Source: an uncultured Prochlorococcus sp. (GTDB lineage Bacteria > Cyanobacteriota > Cyanobacteriia > PCC-6307 > Cyanobiaceae). Taken from it: a stretch of 34,168 bases of DNA. Positions 1 through 7,982 of this stretch are shown in pieces (position 1 is the stretch's first letter; every line of letters starts with the position of its first letter). The DNA lies in the NCBI GenBank assembly GCA_902565305.1, contig CACFEJ010000015.1:1-34168 (forward strand), in the 5' to 3' direction. Both the position numbers and the translations under genes were made by a program. The notes beneath the pieces were generated by a model. That model was not told the DNA's origin. It did not search any database and saw only the letters and a program-made list of their open reading frames with translations.

Positions 1-78
1 TATAACTCAACCAAGAAAATTTTTAACTCTCCAAAAGAAAAAACTACTCAGGAATACATATCAGGTAAATTTGGTTAA
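1..78 (+). CDS. pstB: Phosphate ABC transporter ATP-binding protein PstB, 3' end only
   Basis: The window opens inside a reading frame that ends at 78 (TAA). Its 25 visible residues include KIFNSPKEKTTQEYISGKFG. This matches the usual PstB C-terminus (an IF..P....T..YI.G.FG pattern), the last segment of the ATPase that powers the high-affinity PstSCAB phosphate importer at the inner membrane. The Walker motifs lie upstream of the window and cannot be checked. The call rests on the family's distinctive tail, so it is good but not certain. Possible Pho-type direct repeats follow just downstream. Confidence 0.8.
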   Translation, partial: YNSTKKIFNSPKEKTTQEYISGKFG

Positions 79-84
79 TGTTTA

Positions 85-128
85 ATTTTTACCTTTAAAA
101 GAAAGATTTTTACCTCTAAGACAGGTAA
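85..128. repeat. Short direct and inverted repeats downstream of pstB
   Basis: ATTTTTACCT occurs twice, at 85-94 and 106-115, with starts 21 bp apart (about two helical turns). AGGTAA at 123-128 is the inverse of TTACCT at 110-115 across a 7-nt loop, and another AGGTAA lies at 63-68. TTTTACCT resembles the cyanobacterial Pho-box half site CTTAACCT at six of eight positions. The resemblance is weak and may be chance in such AT-rich DNA. The inverted part could also be a weak terminator for pst. Confidence 0.25.
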
Positions 129-185
129 GGGGTAGACAAACAGTATAAATACCTATATAGTTATTTCGAATTAGTAAGTTTATCT

Positions 186-275
186 TTGAAAAACTATCCT
201 TTTCTACCTTTTTTGATTTTTGCAGGGGCTTTGATAACAACTGCAACTATAGGTTTGCCAGTATTTACTTCATAA
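186..275 (+). CDS. Possible 29-residue hydrophobic peptide
   Basis: A TTG-initiated frame (TTG 186, TAA 273-275) encodes a peptide with one hydrophobic stretch, including PFLPFLIFAGALITTATIGL, which could form a single membrane span. No ATG exists in this frame and no clear ribosome site was found. A TATAAA box at 144-149 could supply a promoter. Very small single-span proteins are common in cyanobacterial photosystem and b6f complexes, but this one matches none that I recognise. It may be chance coding, so confidence is low. Confidence 0.2.
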   Translation: MKNYPFLPFLIFAGALITTATIGLPVFTS

Positions 276-305
276 TTTCAAAGTATTTCTATTTCAGGTA
301 ATCTT

Positions 306-461
306 ATGTTTTCAATAATAAATAAAGAATTAATTGGAAGTCCTCATAAAACCTTAATAAAGGCAAATTTATTTGACTTTATAAAAAAAAGAGAGAATAT
401 GAATCTGTGTGAGAGTGAAAAATCTGTATTAAAACCATTTTTAAAAGTGGTTAATTTCTAA
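306..461 (+). CDS. Small hypothetical protein (51 aa)
   Basis: The ATG at 306 follows an AGG-containing ribosome site (296-298) at normal spacing. The product is 51 residues, basic, and has no predicted membrane span. It begins MFSIINKELIGSPHKTLIKA and ends at TAA 459-461. The next small ORF starts 10 nt later, so the two may be co-transcribed. I do not recognise a family. The good ribosome site and the pairing with the next ORF support a real gene; no domain does. Confidence 0.45.
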   Translation: MFSIINKELIGSPHKTLIKANLFDFIKKRENMNLCESEKSVLKPFLKVVNF

Positions 462-471
462 TTTATTTATC

Positions 472-618
472 ATGGATAAAACTAAAGAACAGTTAGAAAA
501 ATTAAGAGAAGTAGCAGAAGCATCTCTTACAAAAACGGATGAACTTCAAAAAGTTCTTGCTCAAATCGAAGCCTTAATGTCTAGAGAAGAATCACAAACA
601 TTATCAAAGAAGAAATAA
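472..618 (+). CDS. Small hypothetical coiled protein (48 aa)
   Basis: ATG 472 to TAA 616-618 encodes 48 residues beginning MDKTKEQLEKLREVAEASLT. It is highly charged, likely one long helix or short coiled coil, and has a basic tail (SKKK). It begins 10 nt after the preceding small ORF without a clear Shine-Dalgarno, which is common in Prochlorococcus. The codon use looks genuine and the sequence is regular, like other tiny conserved picocyanobacterial proteins. The function is unknown. Confidence 0.6.
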   Translation: MDKTKEQLEKLREVAEASLTKTDELQKVLAQIEALMSREESQTLSKKK

Positions 619-662
619 TTACTTAAAAATAATTTTAGGTTTTGTACTTTTAATTACACCTC

Positions 663-668
663 TATAAT
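663..668 (+). promoter_or_regulatory. -10 box (TATAAT) for the candidate small RNA
   Basis: A perfect TATAAT lies 45 nt after the stop of the 48-residue ORF, with no plus-strand ORF behind it. A TTGTAC at 642-647 is a possible -35, but at 15 bp the spacer is short. Initiation would be expected near 675. Confidence 0.4.
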
Positions 669-674
669 TCCTTT

Positions 675-770
675 GTAGTTATTAATTGGATATGCAGAAC
701 CCGTTCCAAAGTTTTCTGTTAGGTCTCGAGGTCTTACCTTCTTTAAGTAAAAGACCTCTTTAATTTGCTT
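675..770 (+). ncRNA. Candidate small non-coding RNA (about 95 nt)
   Basis: The stretch lies between a perfect -10 box (663-668) and a stem-loop with a T-rich tail (728-770). It has no plausible ORF, and its 690-760 part is more GC-rich than its surroundings. Prochlorococcus is known to express many short Yfr RNAs of this size from similar gaps. I do not recognise this one as a named Yfr family. It could instead be the 3' UTR of the upstream small ORFs. The boundaries are estimates. Confidence 0.35.
728..770 (+). terminator. Rho-independent-like terminator
   Basis: GAGGTCTT (728-735) pairs perfectly with AAGACCTC (751-758). The stem can be extended inward by TAC/GTA with a bulge. TTTAATTTGCTTGTTTTT follows on the plus strand. 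The T-rich side faces plus-strand transcription, so it would end the candidate small RNA or the two small upstream ORFs. The minus-strand gene ending at 801 points toward it, but that strand has no good T-tract. Confidence 0.5.
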
Positions 771-800
771 GTTTTTATTATATTTTTATAACCTGCTTAT

Positions 801-1103
801 TTAGTTGATTACTTTATAGATTTCTTTCAAGCAGACATTTACATCAAAAGATTCAGTATTTACAATTTCTAATCCTGTTTTTTCTGTAACTTCAACAGTG
901 GCATTACATTCGTCTTGTTTAAGAGCCATGTAACTTGGCTTTTTATCTTCTATATCTAATCCAGTACTGGATTCAGTACCTTCCTTATATTGCTCCATTA
1001 CTAGTGTAAGTGCTTCTATTTCAACGGAAAAATTATCATTTGCTTTTGCCCCAAATGGTATTACAAGAAATGGAAATAAAATCAAGGCTATAAATTTTTT
1101 CAT
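801..1103 (-). CDS. Small secreted hypothetical protein (100 aa)
   Basis: The first 20 or so residues (MKKFIALILFPFLVIPFGAK) form a typical signal peptide: basic n-region, hydrophobic core and AKA-like cleavage site near residue 21. The mature part is acidic. It carries two cysteines, in ECNATVEV and NVCLKEIY, that could form a disulfide in the periplasm. No catalytic motif or known domain is visible. Reading the minus strand, a TATAAA-like box lies about 23-28 nt upstream of the ATG. The gene stands alone, about 200 nt from the DNA-repair cassette. The function is unknown. Confidence 0.7.
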   Translation of the reverse strand: MKKFIALILFPFLVIPFGAKANDNFSVEIEALTLVMEQYKEGTESSTGLDIEDKKPSYMALKQDECNATVEVTEKTGLEIVNTESFDVNVCLKEIYKVIN

Positions 1104-1305
1104 TTCTACAATATGTGTTTATTTTTTTTATAGCGTGGATTGACTGCTAAAGAAAGGGACATTGTCTGTATAAATTTTTTAATATCTATTTTTTCTTATA
1201 AAAATATTCATACAAACAAAATAATAGATAAATAAAATAAACGAGACTTTTAAGTATAAATTGGTATATCTAAATGAAAAATTTAAGTTACTTAAATAGG
1301 ATTTT

Positions 1306-1956
1306 TTAAGATTTTATTTCGATAATTTCTTCTTCAGAAACAATTGCCCATTTTTTAAATGACTTTTTGCAGGGATATCCTCCTGTTAGGTCTCCAAATG
1401 CAGGTAAAAATAAAGTATTTTTATTCTTATCCATTGCAAAGCACCTAAATGATAATTTATCTCCATTATTTTTTATATAGATTTTTGGATGATAATGTCC
1501 ACAAATATTCAAGGTTTTATTGTTTTCTAAATTAACTGGTTCATGGCTAAAAGTAATATTTTTAGTTTTTCTAATATCAAAAATTTTAATATTTTTAATA
1601 TTGCAACCTACATCGTGATTTCCTAGGACTAGTTCAATGTTAGTTTTTAGTAGTTCAGGAAGATCCTCAACTTTTTTTTGAAGAGTTCTATCTATTGAAT
1701 ATTTACTGTGGAATAAATCTCCCAATATTATTAACTTTTCAGGACTATATTTTTTTACTATTTTTTTTATTCTTGCGAAATTGTTTTTATCTGAATTATT
1801 AGTGAGAGGTATACCATTTTGCTGAAAATACTCGGCTTTCCCAAGATGAATATCGCATATTAACAACTCTTTTGTTAGGGGTAGAAATAACGCTCTTGAA
1901 GGAAGCATCTCTAACAATGTATCTTCCCAAAAAAATTTAAAAGAACTTTTTTTCAT
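1306..1956 (-). CDS. pdeM: Ligase-associated metallophosphoesterase PdeM
   Basis: This 216-residue calcineurin-like phosphoesterase has the metal-binding motifs in order: CDIHLGKAEYF (DxH), ILGDLFHSK (GD), LVLGNHDVG (GNHD), FSHEP and NICGHYHP (GHxH). Size and motifs match the phosphoesterase/nuclease that accompanies bacterial ligase-associated Lhr helicases. It is the last gene of the cassette, and its ATG directly abuts the helicase stop codon (1957-1959), so translation is probably coupled. It presumably hydrolyses a phosphodiester during DNA end or lesion processing; the substrate is inferred from family and neighbours. Nothing is missing from the active site. Confidence 0.88.
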   Translation of the reverse strand: MKKSSFKFFWEDTLLEMLPSRALFLPLTKELLICDIHLGKAEYFQQNGIPLTNNSDKNNFARIKKIVKKYSPEKLIILGDLFHSKYSIDRTLQKKVEDLPELLKTNIELVLGNHDVGCNIKNIKIFDIRKTKNITFSHEPVNLENNKTLNICGHYHPKIYIKNNGDKLSFRCFAMDKNKNTLFLPAFGDLTGGYPCKKSFKKWAIVSEEEIIEIKS

Positions 1957-4443
1957 TTAATCACTATATTTTTTTATAAGTTTTTCTACTCTTTTTTCTA
2001 TTGGTTCATTGCTTAAAGTATTTTTAAGTCTCTCAACTAATAAAGGGAAAGCAAAAGGAGTTGGAGTTCTTATCTCGTTTAATAGCATTTTTAAATTTTT
2101 TAATCTTTCTAATGATCTAGATATTCTTTTATTTTCTAACTGATATTCTTTAACTTCTTGATGCGATTGTTTTATCAAAAGATGGCCTTCTTCATATTTA
2201 GTAAAGACATCGTAGAAAAGACTTGAGCTTATTTGAAGTTGAGAAGAAGTTTTTGTTTTGGTTGGATTATTTTGATTTACTAATCCACTTATTTGAGCAA
2301 TATTTTTAAATCTACGTTTTGTTAATTCTGAAAAATTAATTGCATTTTCTAGGTCTTCTTCTAATTTTTTGTGATCCAAAAAATAATCAGCTTCTTTTTT
2401 TATTATGGAAAAATCATAATCTTCTGAGGTAGTTAAGCTGAATCCAAAATCATTAGCAGTAATACTAAATGTAGATTGTTTTAATTTTGCTAATCTTAAA
2501 GCCCATAGAAATGCAATTCCTTCATTTACAAATTTGCCATCAAGTGTAAAGACAAAAATATTTGATAAATCCTTGGTTTTATATATCTCTATAAGGAATT
2601 CATCTTTCTTTGGAATATTTGAAAGAACTTTTTGTTTCTTCAATATTGGTCTTAATGAATTTAGTTCAGGATTTAAGCAATCATAATTTTCTAGTTCGTT
2701 GCATATATCTATTTCTTTTCTCAAACTTTCACAAAGTAGATCAGAAATTGCCATTTGACCTCCAACCCATGCAGGAATTAGAGAACTTTTTTTTGTTGAT
2801 TTTTTAACGTATAAAATCATATCTCTGATTCTTACAAATTGAAGCATTTTACCGGCAAAGTAAAAAGTATCTCCAGGATTTAATTTTGAGGCAAAATTCT
2901 CTTCTAAATTTCCCAGAGATTTCCCTTTCATATATTTAACATTCACAAATTTGTCACTTGTAATTGTCCCAATATTGAACTTATGCATTCTTATCAAAGA
3001 TTTGTCTTTAACAAAATATTTAAAGTTTTCTTTATTATTTTGTGATTCTTCTTTAATTATCTTTTTATATTTTGGGTATGCTTTAAGACATTTTCCTCCA
3101 TATTCTAAAAAGTCAAGACACCAATTCCAATCTTGATCTTTTAAGTTTCTATAACTCCAACAACTTTTAATTCTTTCTTTCTCAATTTTTGGATCAAAGC
3201 CATTTCCGCAAGCCAAACTTAATAGATGTTGAAGAAGTACATCATAAGATAATTCAGGAAGTCTAATTTCCTCAGATATACCACTTTTTATTATTCTTCT
3301 CATTGCACTAATCTCAAATAACTCCAAAGAATTAGTAGGCATAAAAATTATTTTTGACTTACCACCTGGTCTATGAGCACTTCTTCCAGCTCTTTGGATA
3401 AGTCTAGCTAAATTCTTTGCACTACCAATTTGAACTATTTGTTCTACAGGTTGGAAGTCAACTCCCAAATCTAACGAGCTGGTGCAGACTACCCATTTTA
3501 TTAATCCGTCTTTAACCCCTTCCTCAACTCTTTTTCTATCTTCTTTATCGAGGGAGCCGTGATGAAGTGCAATTTTGTCTTCCATCTCTGGCAGAAAAAA
3601 TTTAAGACATTGATACCATCTTTCAGATTGGTTTCTTGTATTTGTGAATAATAGGGTGCTTTTATTTTTATCTAGGATTTTTAAAAGTGAAGAATAACTT
3701 CTGATTCCTAGATGGCCACTCCATGGAAAGGTCGTATCCTCCTCTGGCAAAACGCTTATAATTTCTATCTCTTTTTGAATATTTGTACTTATAATTTTGG
3801 GTTTAATAGCGCTCATCCCAACTATTGCTCTTGCTGCTTCTTCAATATTTCCAATAGTTGCAGACATTGCCCAAATTTGTAAATTTTTTATATTACCTCT
3901 TAGCCAACTTAAAGATAACTCGCATTGGTTTCCTCTTTTACTACCCATCAATTCATGCCATTCGTCAATTATTATTGTTGACAACTCCTTGAACAGATTA
4001 ATAGATTCTTTATTAGAAAGTAAAAGAGATAAAGACTCTGGAGTCGTGATAAGAATATTAGGTGGTTTAGCTAGTTGCTTTTTCTTTTCATACGGGGTTG
4101 TATCTCCATTCCTAATTTCAACAGTGATTTCTTTATTAAAATGTAAAGCTGCTAATTGTATTGAATTTTTTAGATCTCTACTTAGTGCTTTTAAAGGAGT
4201 TATTAATAATATTTGCACACTTTTATTATTTTTGGGATCTTCGATCTGTGATAAAGGTCCCATTAATGCAGCGTAAGTTTTGCCGCATCCAGTAGGAACT
4301 TGTATTATTCCGTTTTCCCCATTTAAAAATGCTTTCCAAGATTCTACTTGGTAGGTTAATGGCTCCCATCCATTTGAGAAGAAAAACTCTTTAATTTTAG
4401 AAATTAAATAATTTTGCTTACTATTTTGAGTAATATTTTTCAT
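1957..4443 (-). CDS. Ligase-associated DEXH-box helicase (Lhr-type)
   Basis: This 828-residue superfamily 2 helicase has motif I PTGCGKT (50-56), motif II DEWH (160-163), motif III SAT (194-196) and motif VI QRAGRSAHRPGG (350-361). The winged-helix and Lhr-type C-terminal regions follow. The length fits the short bacterial Lhr form found next to ATP-dependent ligases, not the roughly 1500-residue long Lhr. Its ATG overlaps the ligase stop by 4 nt (4440-4443) and its stop abuts pdeM. It should translocate on single-stranded DNA and unwind damaged or hybrid duplexes so that the partner nuclease and ligase can act. The family call is secure; the exact lesion is not known. Confidence 0.92.
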   Translation of the reverse strand: MKNITQNSKQNYLISKIKEFFFSNGWEPLTYQVESWKAFLNGENGIIQVPTGCGKTYAALMGPLSQIEDPKNNKSVQILLITPLKALSRDLKNSIQLAALHFNKEITVEIRNGDTTPYEKKKQLAKPPNILITTPESLSLLLSNKESINLFKELSTIIIDEWHELMGSKRGNQCELSLSWLRGNIKNLQIWAMSATIGNIEEAARAIVGMSAIKPKIISTNIQKEIEIISVLPEEDTTFPWSGHLGIRSYSSLLKILDKNKSTLLFTNTRNQSERWYQCLKFFLPEMEDKIALHHGSLDKEDRKRVEEGVKDGLIKWVVCTSSLDLGVDFQPVEQIVQIGSAKNLARLIQRAGRSAHRPGGKSKIIFMPTNSLELFEISAMRRIIKSGISEEIRLPELSYDVLLQHLLSLACGNGFDPKIEKERIKSCWSYRNLKDQDWNWCLDFLEYGGKCLKAYPKYKKIIKEESQNNKENFKYFVKDKSLIRMHKFNIGTITSDKFVNVKYMKGKSLGNLEENFASKLNPGDTFYFAGKMLQFVRIRDMILYVKKSTKKSSLIPAWVGGQMAISDLLCESLRKEIDICNELENYDCLNPELNSLRPILKKQKVLSNIPKKDEFLIEIYKTKDLSNIFVFTLDGKFVNEGIAFLWALRLAKLKQSTFSITANDFGFSLTTSEDYDFSIIKKEADYFLDHKKLEEDLENAINFSELTKRRFKNIAQISGLVNQNNPTKTKTSSQLQISSSLFYDVFTKYEEGHLLIKQSHQEVKEYQLENKRISRSLERLKNLKMLLNEIRTPTPFAFPLLVERLKNTLSNEPIEKRVEKLIKKYSD

Positions 4444-6080
4444 GATATTTTTTTCATCAGTTCGTAAGCATTCTCTAGGCTATCTGCATCATTGATTTTT
4501 TTATCTTTTCTCCATTTTGTTATTCTTGGAAATCTTACTGCTATACCAGACTTATGACGTTTTGAAATTTGTATTTTCTCAAAAGATATTTCGAATACCA
4601 TTTCTGGTTTTAACGATCGAACAGGACCAAATTTTTCTAATGTATTTTTCCTTATCCATTTATCTAGCTCTTTAATTTCAATATTCGTTAAACCAGAATA
4701 TGCACTTGCAAATTTAATTAATTCTTGGTCTTTCCATAATCCAAAACTGTAATCTGTATACAGACCTGCTCTTCTACCGCTGCCGCCCTTAGCGTAAATT
4801 AGAACAGCATCCAGTTGCATAGGATCAACTTTATATTTCCACCAAATGCCTTTTTTTCTGCCAGAGGAGTATATAGAAGTCTTTTTCTTAATTATTAATC
4901 CTTCAGTATTATTTTCTCTAGATTTTTCTTTATAAGTTAAAACATCAGACCAATCTTTGGGATATATTAAATCACATATTTTGAAAATATCAGAGATGTT
5001 ATTCTCAGTTTTATAATGCCATTTTGAAAAATATTTTTCTAACTCAATTCTTCTATTTTCTAATTTAATTTCTCTTATATCTTTTCCATGAATCTCTAAA
5101 AGATCATAAGCAATAAAAATAATAGGATATTTCATTTGAATTGTTCTAGTAGGAGATTTTCTATTTATTCTTTTCTGAAGTAAAGAAAAATCAAAGGCAA
5201 TTTGTTCTTTAAAATTCCAAACTAATAATTCCCCATCAAGAACAAAATCATCTTTTATATATGACATTTTCTTTACTAATTCTGGGAAAGATTCATTTAC
5301 TAATTCTTGCCCTCTTGTCCATAACGAAACATTTCCTGATCTTTTAATTATTTGCATCCTTATACCGTCATATTTCCATTCAAATTGAAAATCATTTATT
5401 GAATGTTTGAAGATTTTATCTTCAATGGTATTTGCTAGAAGAAATGGGAATGGTTTGGAATTTAACTCTTGAAGATTGATATTCTTTTTAATTAAAAATT
5501 CATATGAATCAATTGAGGGTTTAAAATCACCCATCAACCTATGAGAAATAATCTTTTCATCAATATTAATTAGTTTTGATATTGATTTTGTGATTAATCC
5601 GATAGAGACTCCTACTCTAAAAGTTCCTGTAAGAATTTTATTAAAAATTAAATGGTTATCTTCAGGCAATGTTTCCCAAAGATTTTTAATTTCTAAATTT
5701 TTCTCCTCTTCATTAAGTTTTGATAATGCAGGAATTATTTCGCTTAGTAATTCATTGAGACTTATATTTGATAATTTCTTAGCCTTGGAAATAGTTTTAT
5801 TTTTAAGTAATAACGTTATTACCTCAGCCGAATCTCCAACCTTTAAATAACAAGTATCAATTAACCATTGAGGATATTCATATATTTGAGAAAAAAGATT
5901 TTTTAAATATCTTCCACTAATAAATCTCTTATTACTTTTTCCAGTTAGTAAATATATCGCCCATGAATTATCTATTTGTTCATTTGATAAAAAATATCTT
6001 TTTAAAACTTCAATTTTATTATTTGTACTATTAATTGAATCTAGATCGCCAAATAATTCTGAAAACTTTTTTAAGCTCAT
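4440..6080 (-). CDS. ATP-dependent DNA ligase (ligase-associated repair cassette)
   Basis: This 546-residue ligase has the AMP-accepting lysine K236 in EWKYDGIRMQ (motif I), LDGELLVW (281-288), TEGLIIKKK (392-400) and WKYK (414-417, motif V). An OB-fold region ends with the RFPRITKWR segment (about 519-527). The N-terminal half is an all-helical DNA-binding domain of the archaeal/bacterial ATP ligase type. It seals nicks using ATP, unlike the NAD-dependent replicative LigA that bacteria also carry. It lies 6 nt after the exonuclease and overlaps the helicase start by 4 nt. All nucleotidyltransferase motifs are intact. It is probably a repair ligase, inferred from the cassette. Confidence 0.93.
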   Translation of the reverse strand: MSLKKFSELFGDLDSINSTNNKIEVLKRYFLSNEQIDNSWAIYLLTGKSNKRFISGRYLKNLFSQIYEYPQWLIDTCYLKVGDSAEVITLLLKNKTISKAKKLSNISLNELLSEIIPALSKLNEEEKNLEIKNLWETLPEDNHLIFNKILTGTFRVGVSIGLITKSISKLINIDEKIISHRLMGDFKPSIDSYEFLIKKNINLQELNSKPFPFLLANTIEDKIFKHSINDFQFEWKYDGIRMQIIKRSGNVSLWTRGQELVNESFPELVKKMSYIKDDFVLDGELLVWNFKEQIAFDFSLLQKRINRKSPTRTIQMKYPIIFIAYDLLEIHGKDIREIKLENRRIELEKYFSKWHYKTENNISDIFKICDLIYPKDWSDVLTYKEKSRENNTEGLIIKKKTSIYSSGRKKGIWWKYKVDPMQLDAVLIYAKGGSGRRAGLYTDYSFGLWKDQELIKFASAYSGLTNIEIKELDKWIRKNTLEKFGPVRSLKPEMVFEISFEKIQISKRHKSGIAVRFPRITKWRKDKKINDADSLENAYELMKKIS

Positions 6081-6086
6081 ATTTAT

Positions 6087-7070
6087 TTACCGAAATAGAA
6101 GTACATTTATTGATTCCTTTTCAACTAAATATTTACTTAATGCTTCACTATCTCCATGATGAAAAAATACATTTTTTGCCTCAGACTTTTTTACTACTTC
6201 CAGAATTCCATCCCAATCCGCATGATCAGAGATTGCGAATCCTTTATCATAACCTGATCTTTTTCGTAGAGCTCTAATTGACATCCATCCACTCGCGAAA
6301 GCTGTTTGAATATTTTTGAAATTTTTTAGATAAGAACCCTTACTTAAAGATGGCGGTAATAATATTAGACTTCCTTTAAGTTCATCTATCTTTTTTTTAT
6401 TTTCAATTTTAATAGTATCTTTAATATCAATTCCAAGTTCCCTATAACTGTTGTTCATTTTGTGAATACTGCCATGTGAATAAATATTTCCTTTAAAATT
6501 TGTTTGACTAATTTCGTTTAACAATCTCTGAGCTTTTCCAAGTGAATAGCAGAAAAGTAAAGAAGTTTTTTCTGGTGAATTAGTTATCCATTTTGAAATA
6601 TCATTTGCTATTTTATTTGATTCATCCCACTTAAATATTGGCAAACCAAAAGTACATTCGCTTATTAAATAATCAGTTTTTACTATTTCATATTGTTTGC
6701 AAGTCTCATCTTTTTGAAGCTTAAAGTCACCTGAAATTAGCCATTTTTCTTCAGCAAAAATAAACCTTATTTGACTAGATCCAAGGATGTGACCGGATGG
6801 ATGAAAAGAAATATTAATGCCATTTATCTTAAATTCTTCTCCATATTCAAAAGTCTTAATTTTAATATTATCTCCAACTCTTTCTTTAAGAAGTATCGCA
6901 GTTTCCTTAGTAGAAATGTATTCTTCACAGCCAAATGTAAAGTGATCAAAATGAGCATGAGTTATTAATGCCTTGTTCACTGGCTTGCTTGGATCAATCC
7001 AAATATCAGCAAGTTCACAATAGAGACTTCCATTTTTATATCTAATTAAATATTCTTTTTTAGTTTTCAA
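6087..7070 (-). CDS. Ligase-associated exonuclease, metallo-beta-lactamase fold
   Basis: This 327-residue MBL-fold protein has the zinc motif THAHFDHF (37-44; HxHxDH), a PSGHILGSS histidine (94), the SGD aspartate (115), and SDHADWDG and FFHHGD near the C-terminus. These match the beta-CASP/SNM1-like ligase-associated exonuclease. It should trim DNA ends before ligation. It is the promoter-proximal gene of the cassette. The start is a TTG at 7068-7070; the only upstream ATG in range runs directly into a stop codon. The next gene begins 6 nt after its end, so the four genes look like one operon. Confidence 0.9.
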   Translation of the reverse strand: MKTKKEYLIRYKNGSLYCELADIWIDPSKPVNKALITHAHFDHFTFGCEEYISTKETAILLKERVGDNIKIKTFEYGEEFKINGINISFHPSGHILGSSQIRFIFAEEKWLISGDFKLQKDETCKQYEIVKTDYLISECTFGLPIFKWDESNKIANDISKWITNSPEKTSLLFCYSLGKAQRLLNEISQTNFKGNIYSHGSIHKMNNSYRELGIDIKDTIKIENKKKIDELKGSLILLPPSLSKGSYLKNFKNIQTAFASGWMSIRALRKRSGYDKGFAISDHADWDGILEVVKKSEAKNVFFHHGDSEALSKYLVEKESINVLLFR

Positions 7071-7106
7071 AACTACATCTCTTTACAATGAAGTTAATTT
7101 AGCTAA

Positions 7107-7520
7107 TTATGTCCAAGCTTGTTTTGATAAGGCTATGGCTGAAATTGTCAGAAAAGCAATAACCACAAATTTGTTCCTCCAATTAATCATGAATGAACTA
7201 ATTTTGTTAAAAGAAACTCTATTAGATGGCAAAATATTTTTCTGATTCAGAATGTCATGATTTTCATTATTTTTTAAGTAATTTAAATTTTTAATCTCAT
7301 TTATTAATTTAGATTCGCAAGTTGAGAGTTGTTCTAATTGATTTAATAAATCAATATCTTCTGGTCTTAATAAAGAATTTAATTCTTTAATTTCCCTTTT
7401 GTTTTTAACAAGAAATTCATTAACGATCTCATCTGTTCCTAATCCCTTCTTTAAATTTAAAAGTATTTTATCTCTTTCCCAGGATTTTTCAAGAGAATTT
7501 AAAATTTTACTTATGCTCAT
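7107..7520 (-). CDS. Hypothetical protein with C-terminal membrane anchor (137 aa)
   Basis: About 110 charged, largely helical residues are followed by one hydrophobic segment near the C-terminus (FVVIAFLTISAIAL, about 118-131) and a short tail. That is the arrangement of a tail-anchored membrane protein. The helical part contains one cysteine (TCESK) and LLRPEDIDLLNQLEQLS. No known domain is recognised. It lies 36 nt upstream of the exonuclease on the same strand and could share its transcript, but nothing in the sequence ties it to DNA repair. Confidence 0.65.
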   Translation of the reverse strand: MSISKILNSLEKSWERDKILLNLKKGLGTDEIVNEFLVKNKREIKELNSLLRPEDIDLLNQLEQLSTCESKLINEIKNLNYLKNNENHDILNQKNILPSNRVSFNKISSFMINWRNKFVVIAFLTISAIALSKQAWT

Positions 7521-7604
7521 TTTAAGTATTTTTACTTATGATAAATTATTATTTTTTTCTTCTGTGGCTTATTCCTTTAAGTGATTAGAAAAAATTATTT
7601 TTAT

Positions 7605-7886
7605 TTAAGATTTGCGAATAAGTCTGTTTGCAAAATATTTTATCTTAATCTTTTCTTCAATTTTTTTAGAACTGCTTTTCGTTTTAGCTTTATTTAAATT
7701 GATCACTTCATCTGAGACATTTTTGCCATTTTCAAAATAACTTTTAATTTTTTCTATTTCTTCTTCATTTAATCTTTTTGTCGCGCCTTTTGCGTTTATT
7801 CCAAGTTTCTTGCACGCCAGTAATATTCTATTACTTTCGACATTAAGATCTTTGGCAATACTGAAAACAGGAGTGTTGATAGACAT
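7605..7886 (-). CDS. Small protein with IF-2 N-terminal-like domain (93 aa)
   Basis: Residues 5-50 (PVFSIAKDLNVESNRILLAC then KKLGINAKGATKRLNEEEIEKI) follow the IF2_N pattern: a hydrophobic-x-hydrophobic start, AK.L.V....LL..... LGI..K...., then L.EEE...I. This small helical fold occurs at the N-terminus of translation initiation factor IF-2. Here it stands alone with a lysine-rich tail and has no GTPase domain. It might bind RNA or ribosomes, but this is inferred only from the fold. It is too complete and too regular to be a broken infB fragment. It is flanked by gaps of about 85 and 97 nt, so it probably has its own promoter. Confidence 0.7.
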   Translation of the reverse strand: MSINTPVFSIAKDLNVESNRILLACKKLGINAKGATKRLNEEEIEKIKSYFENGKNVSDEVINLNKAKTKSSSKKIEEKIKIKYFANRLIRKS

Positions 7887-7982
7887 TATTTTCTTTGCTA
7901 TGAAATTTATTATTTATAGTATATTTATTAGTTAGAAATTAAATATAGTTTTAACTATTATTAATTTCAAAAACTTTTTTAA

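Noticed and set aside
3797-4276. 159-codon plus-strand ORF opposite the Lhr helicase
   Set aside because: It covers the helicase motifs on the opposite strand; the text is a shadow of the conserved helicase and it has no ribosome site.
7605-7886. Fragment of infB
   Set aside because: The ORF is complete with its own start and stop, has a distinct lysine-rich tail, and no GTPase remnant follows.
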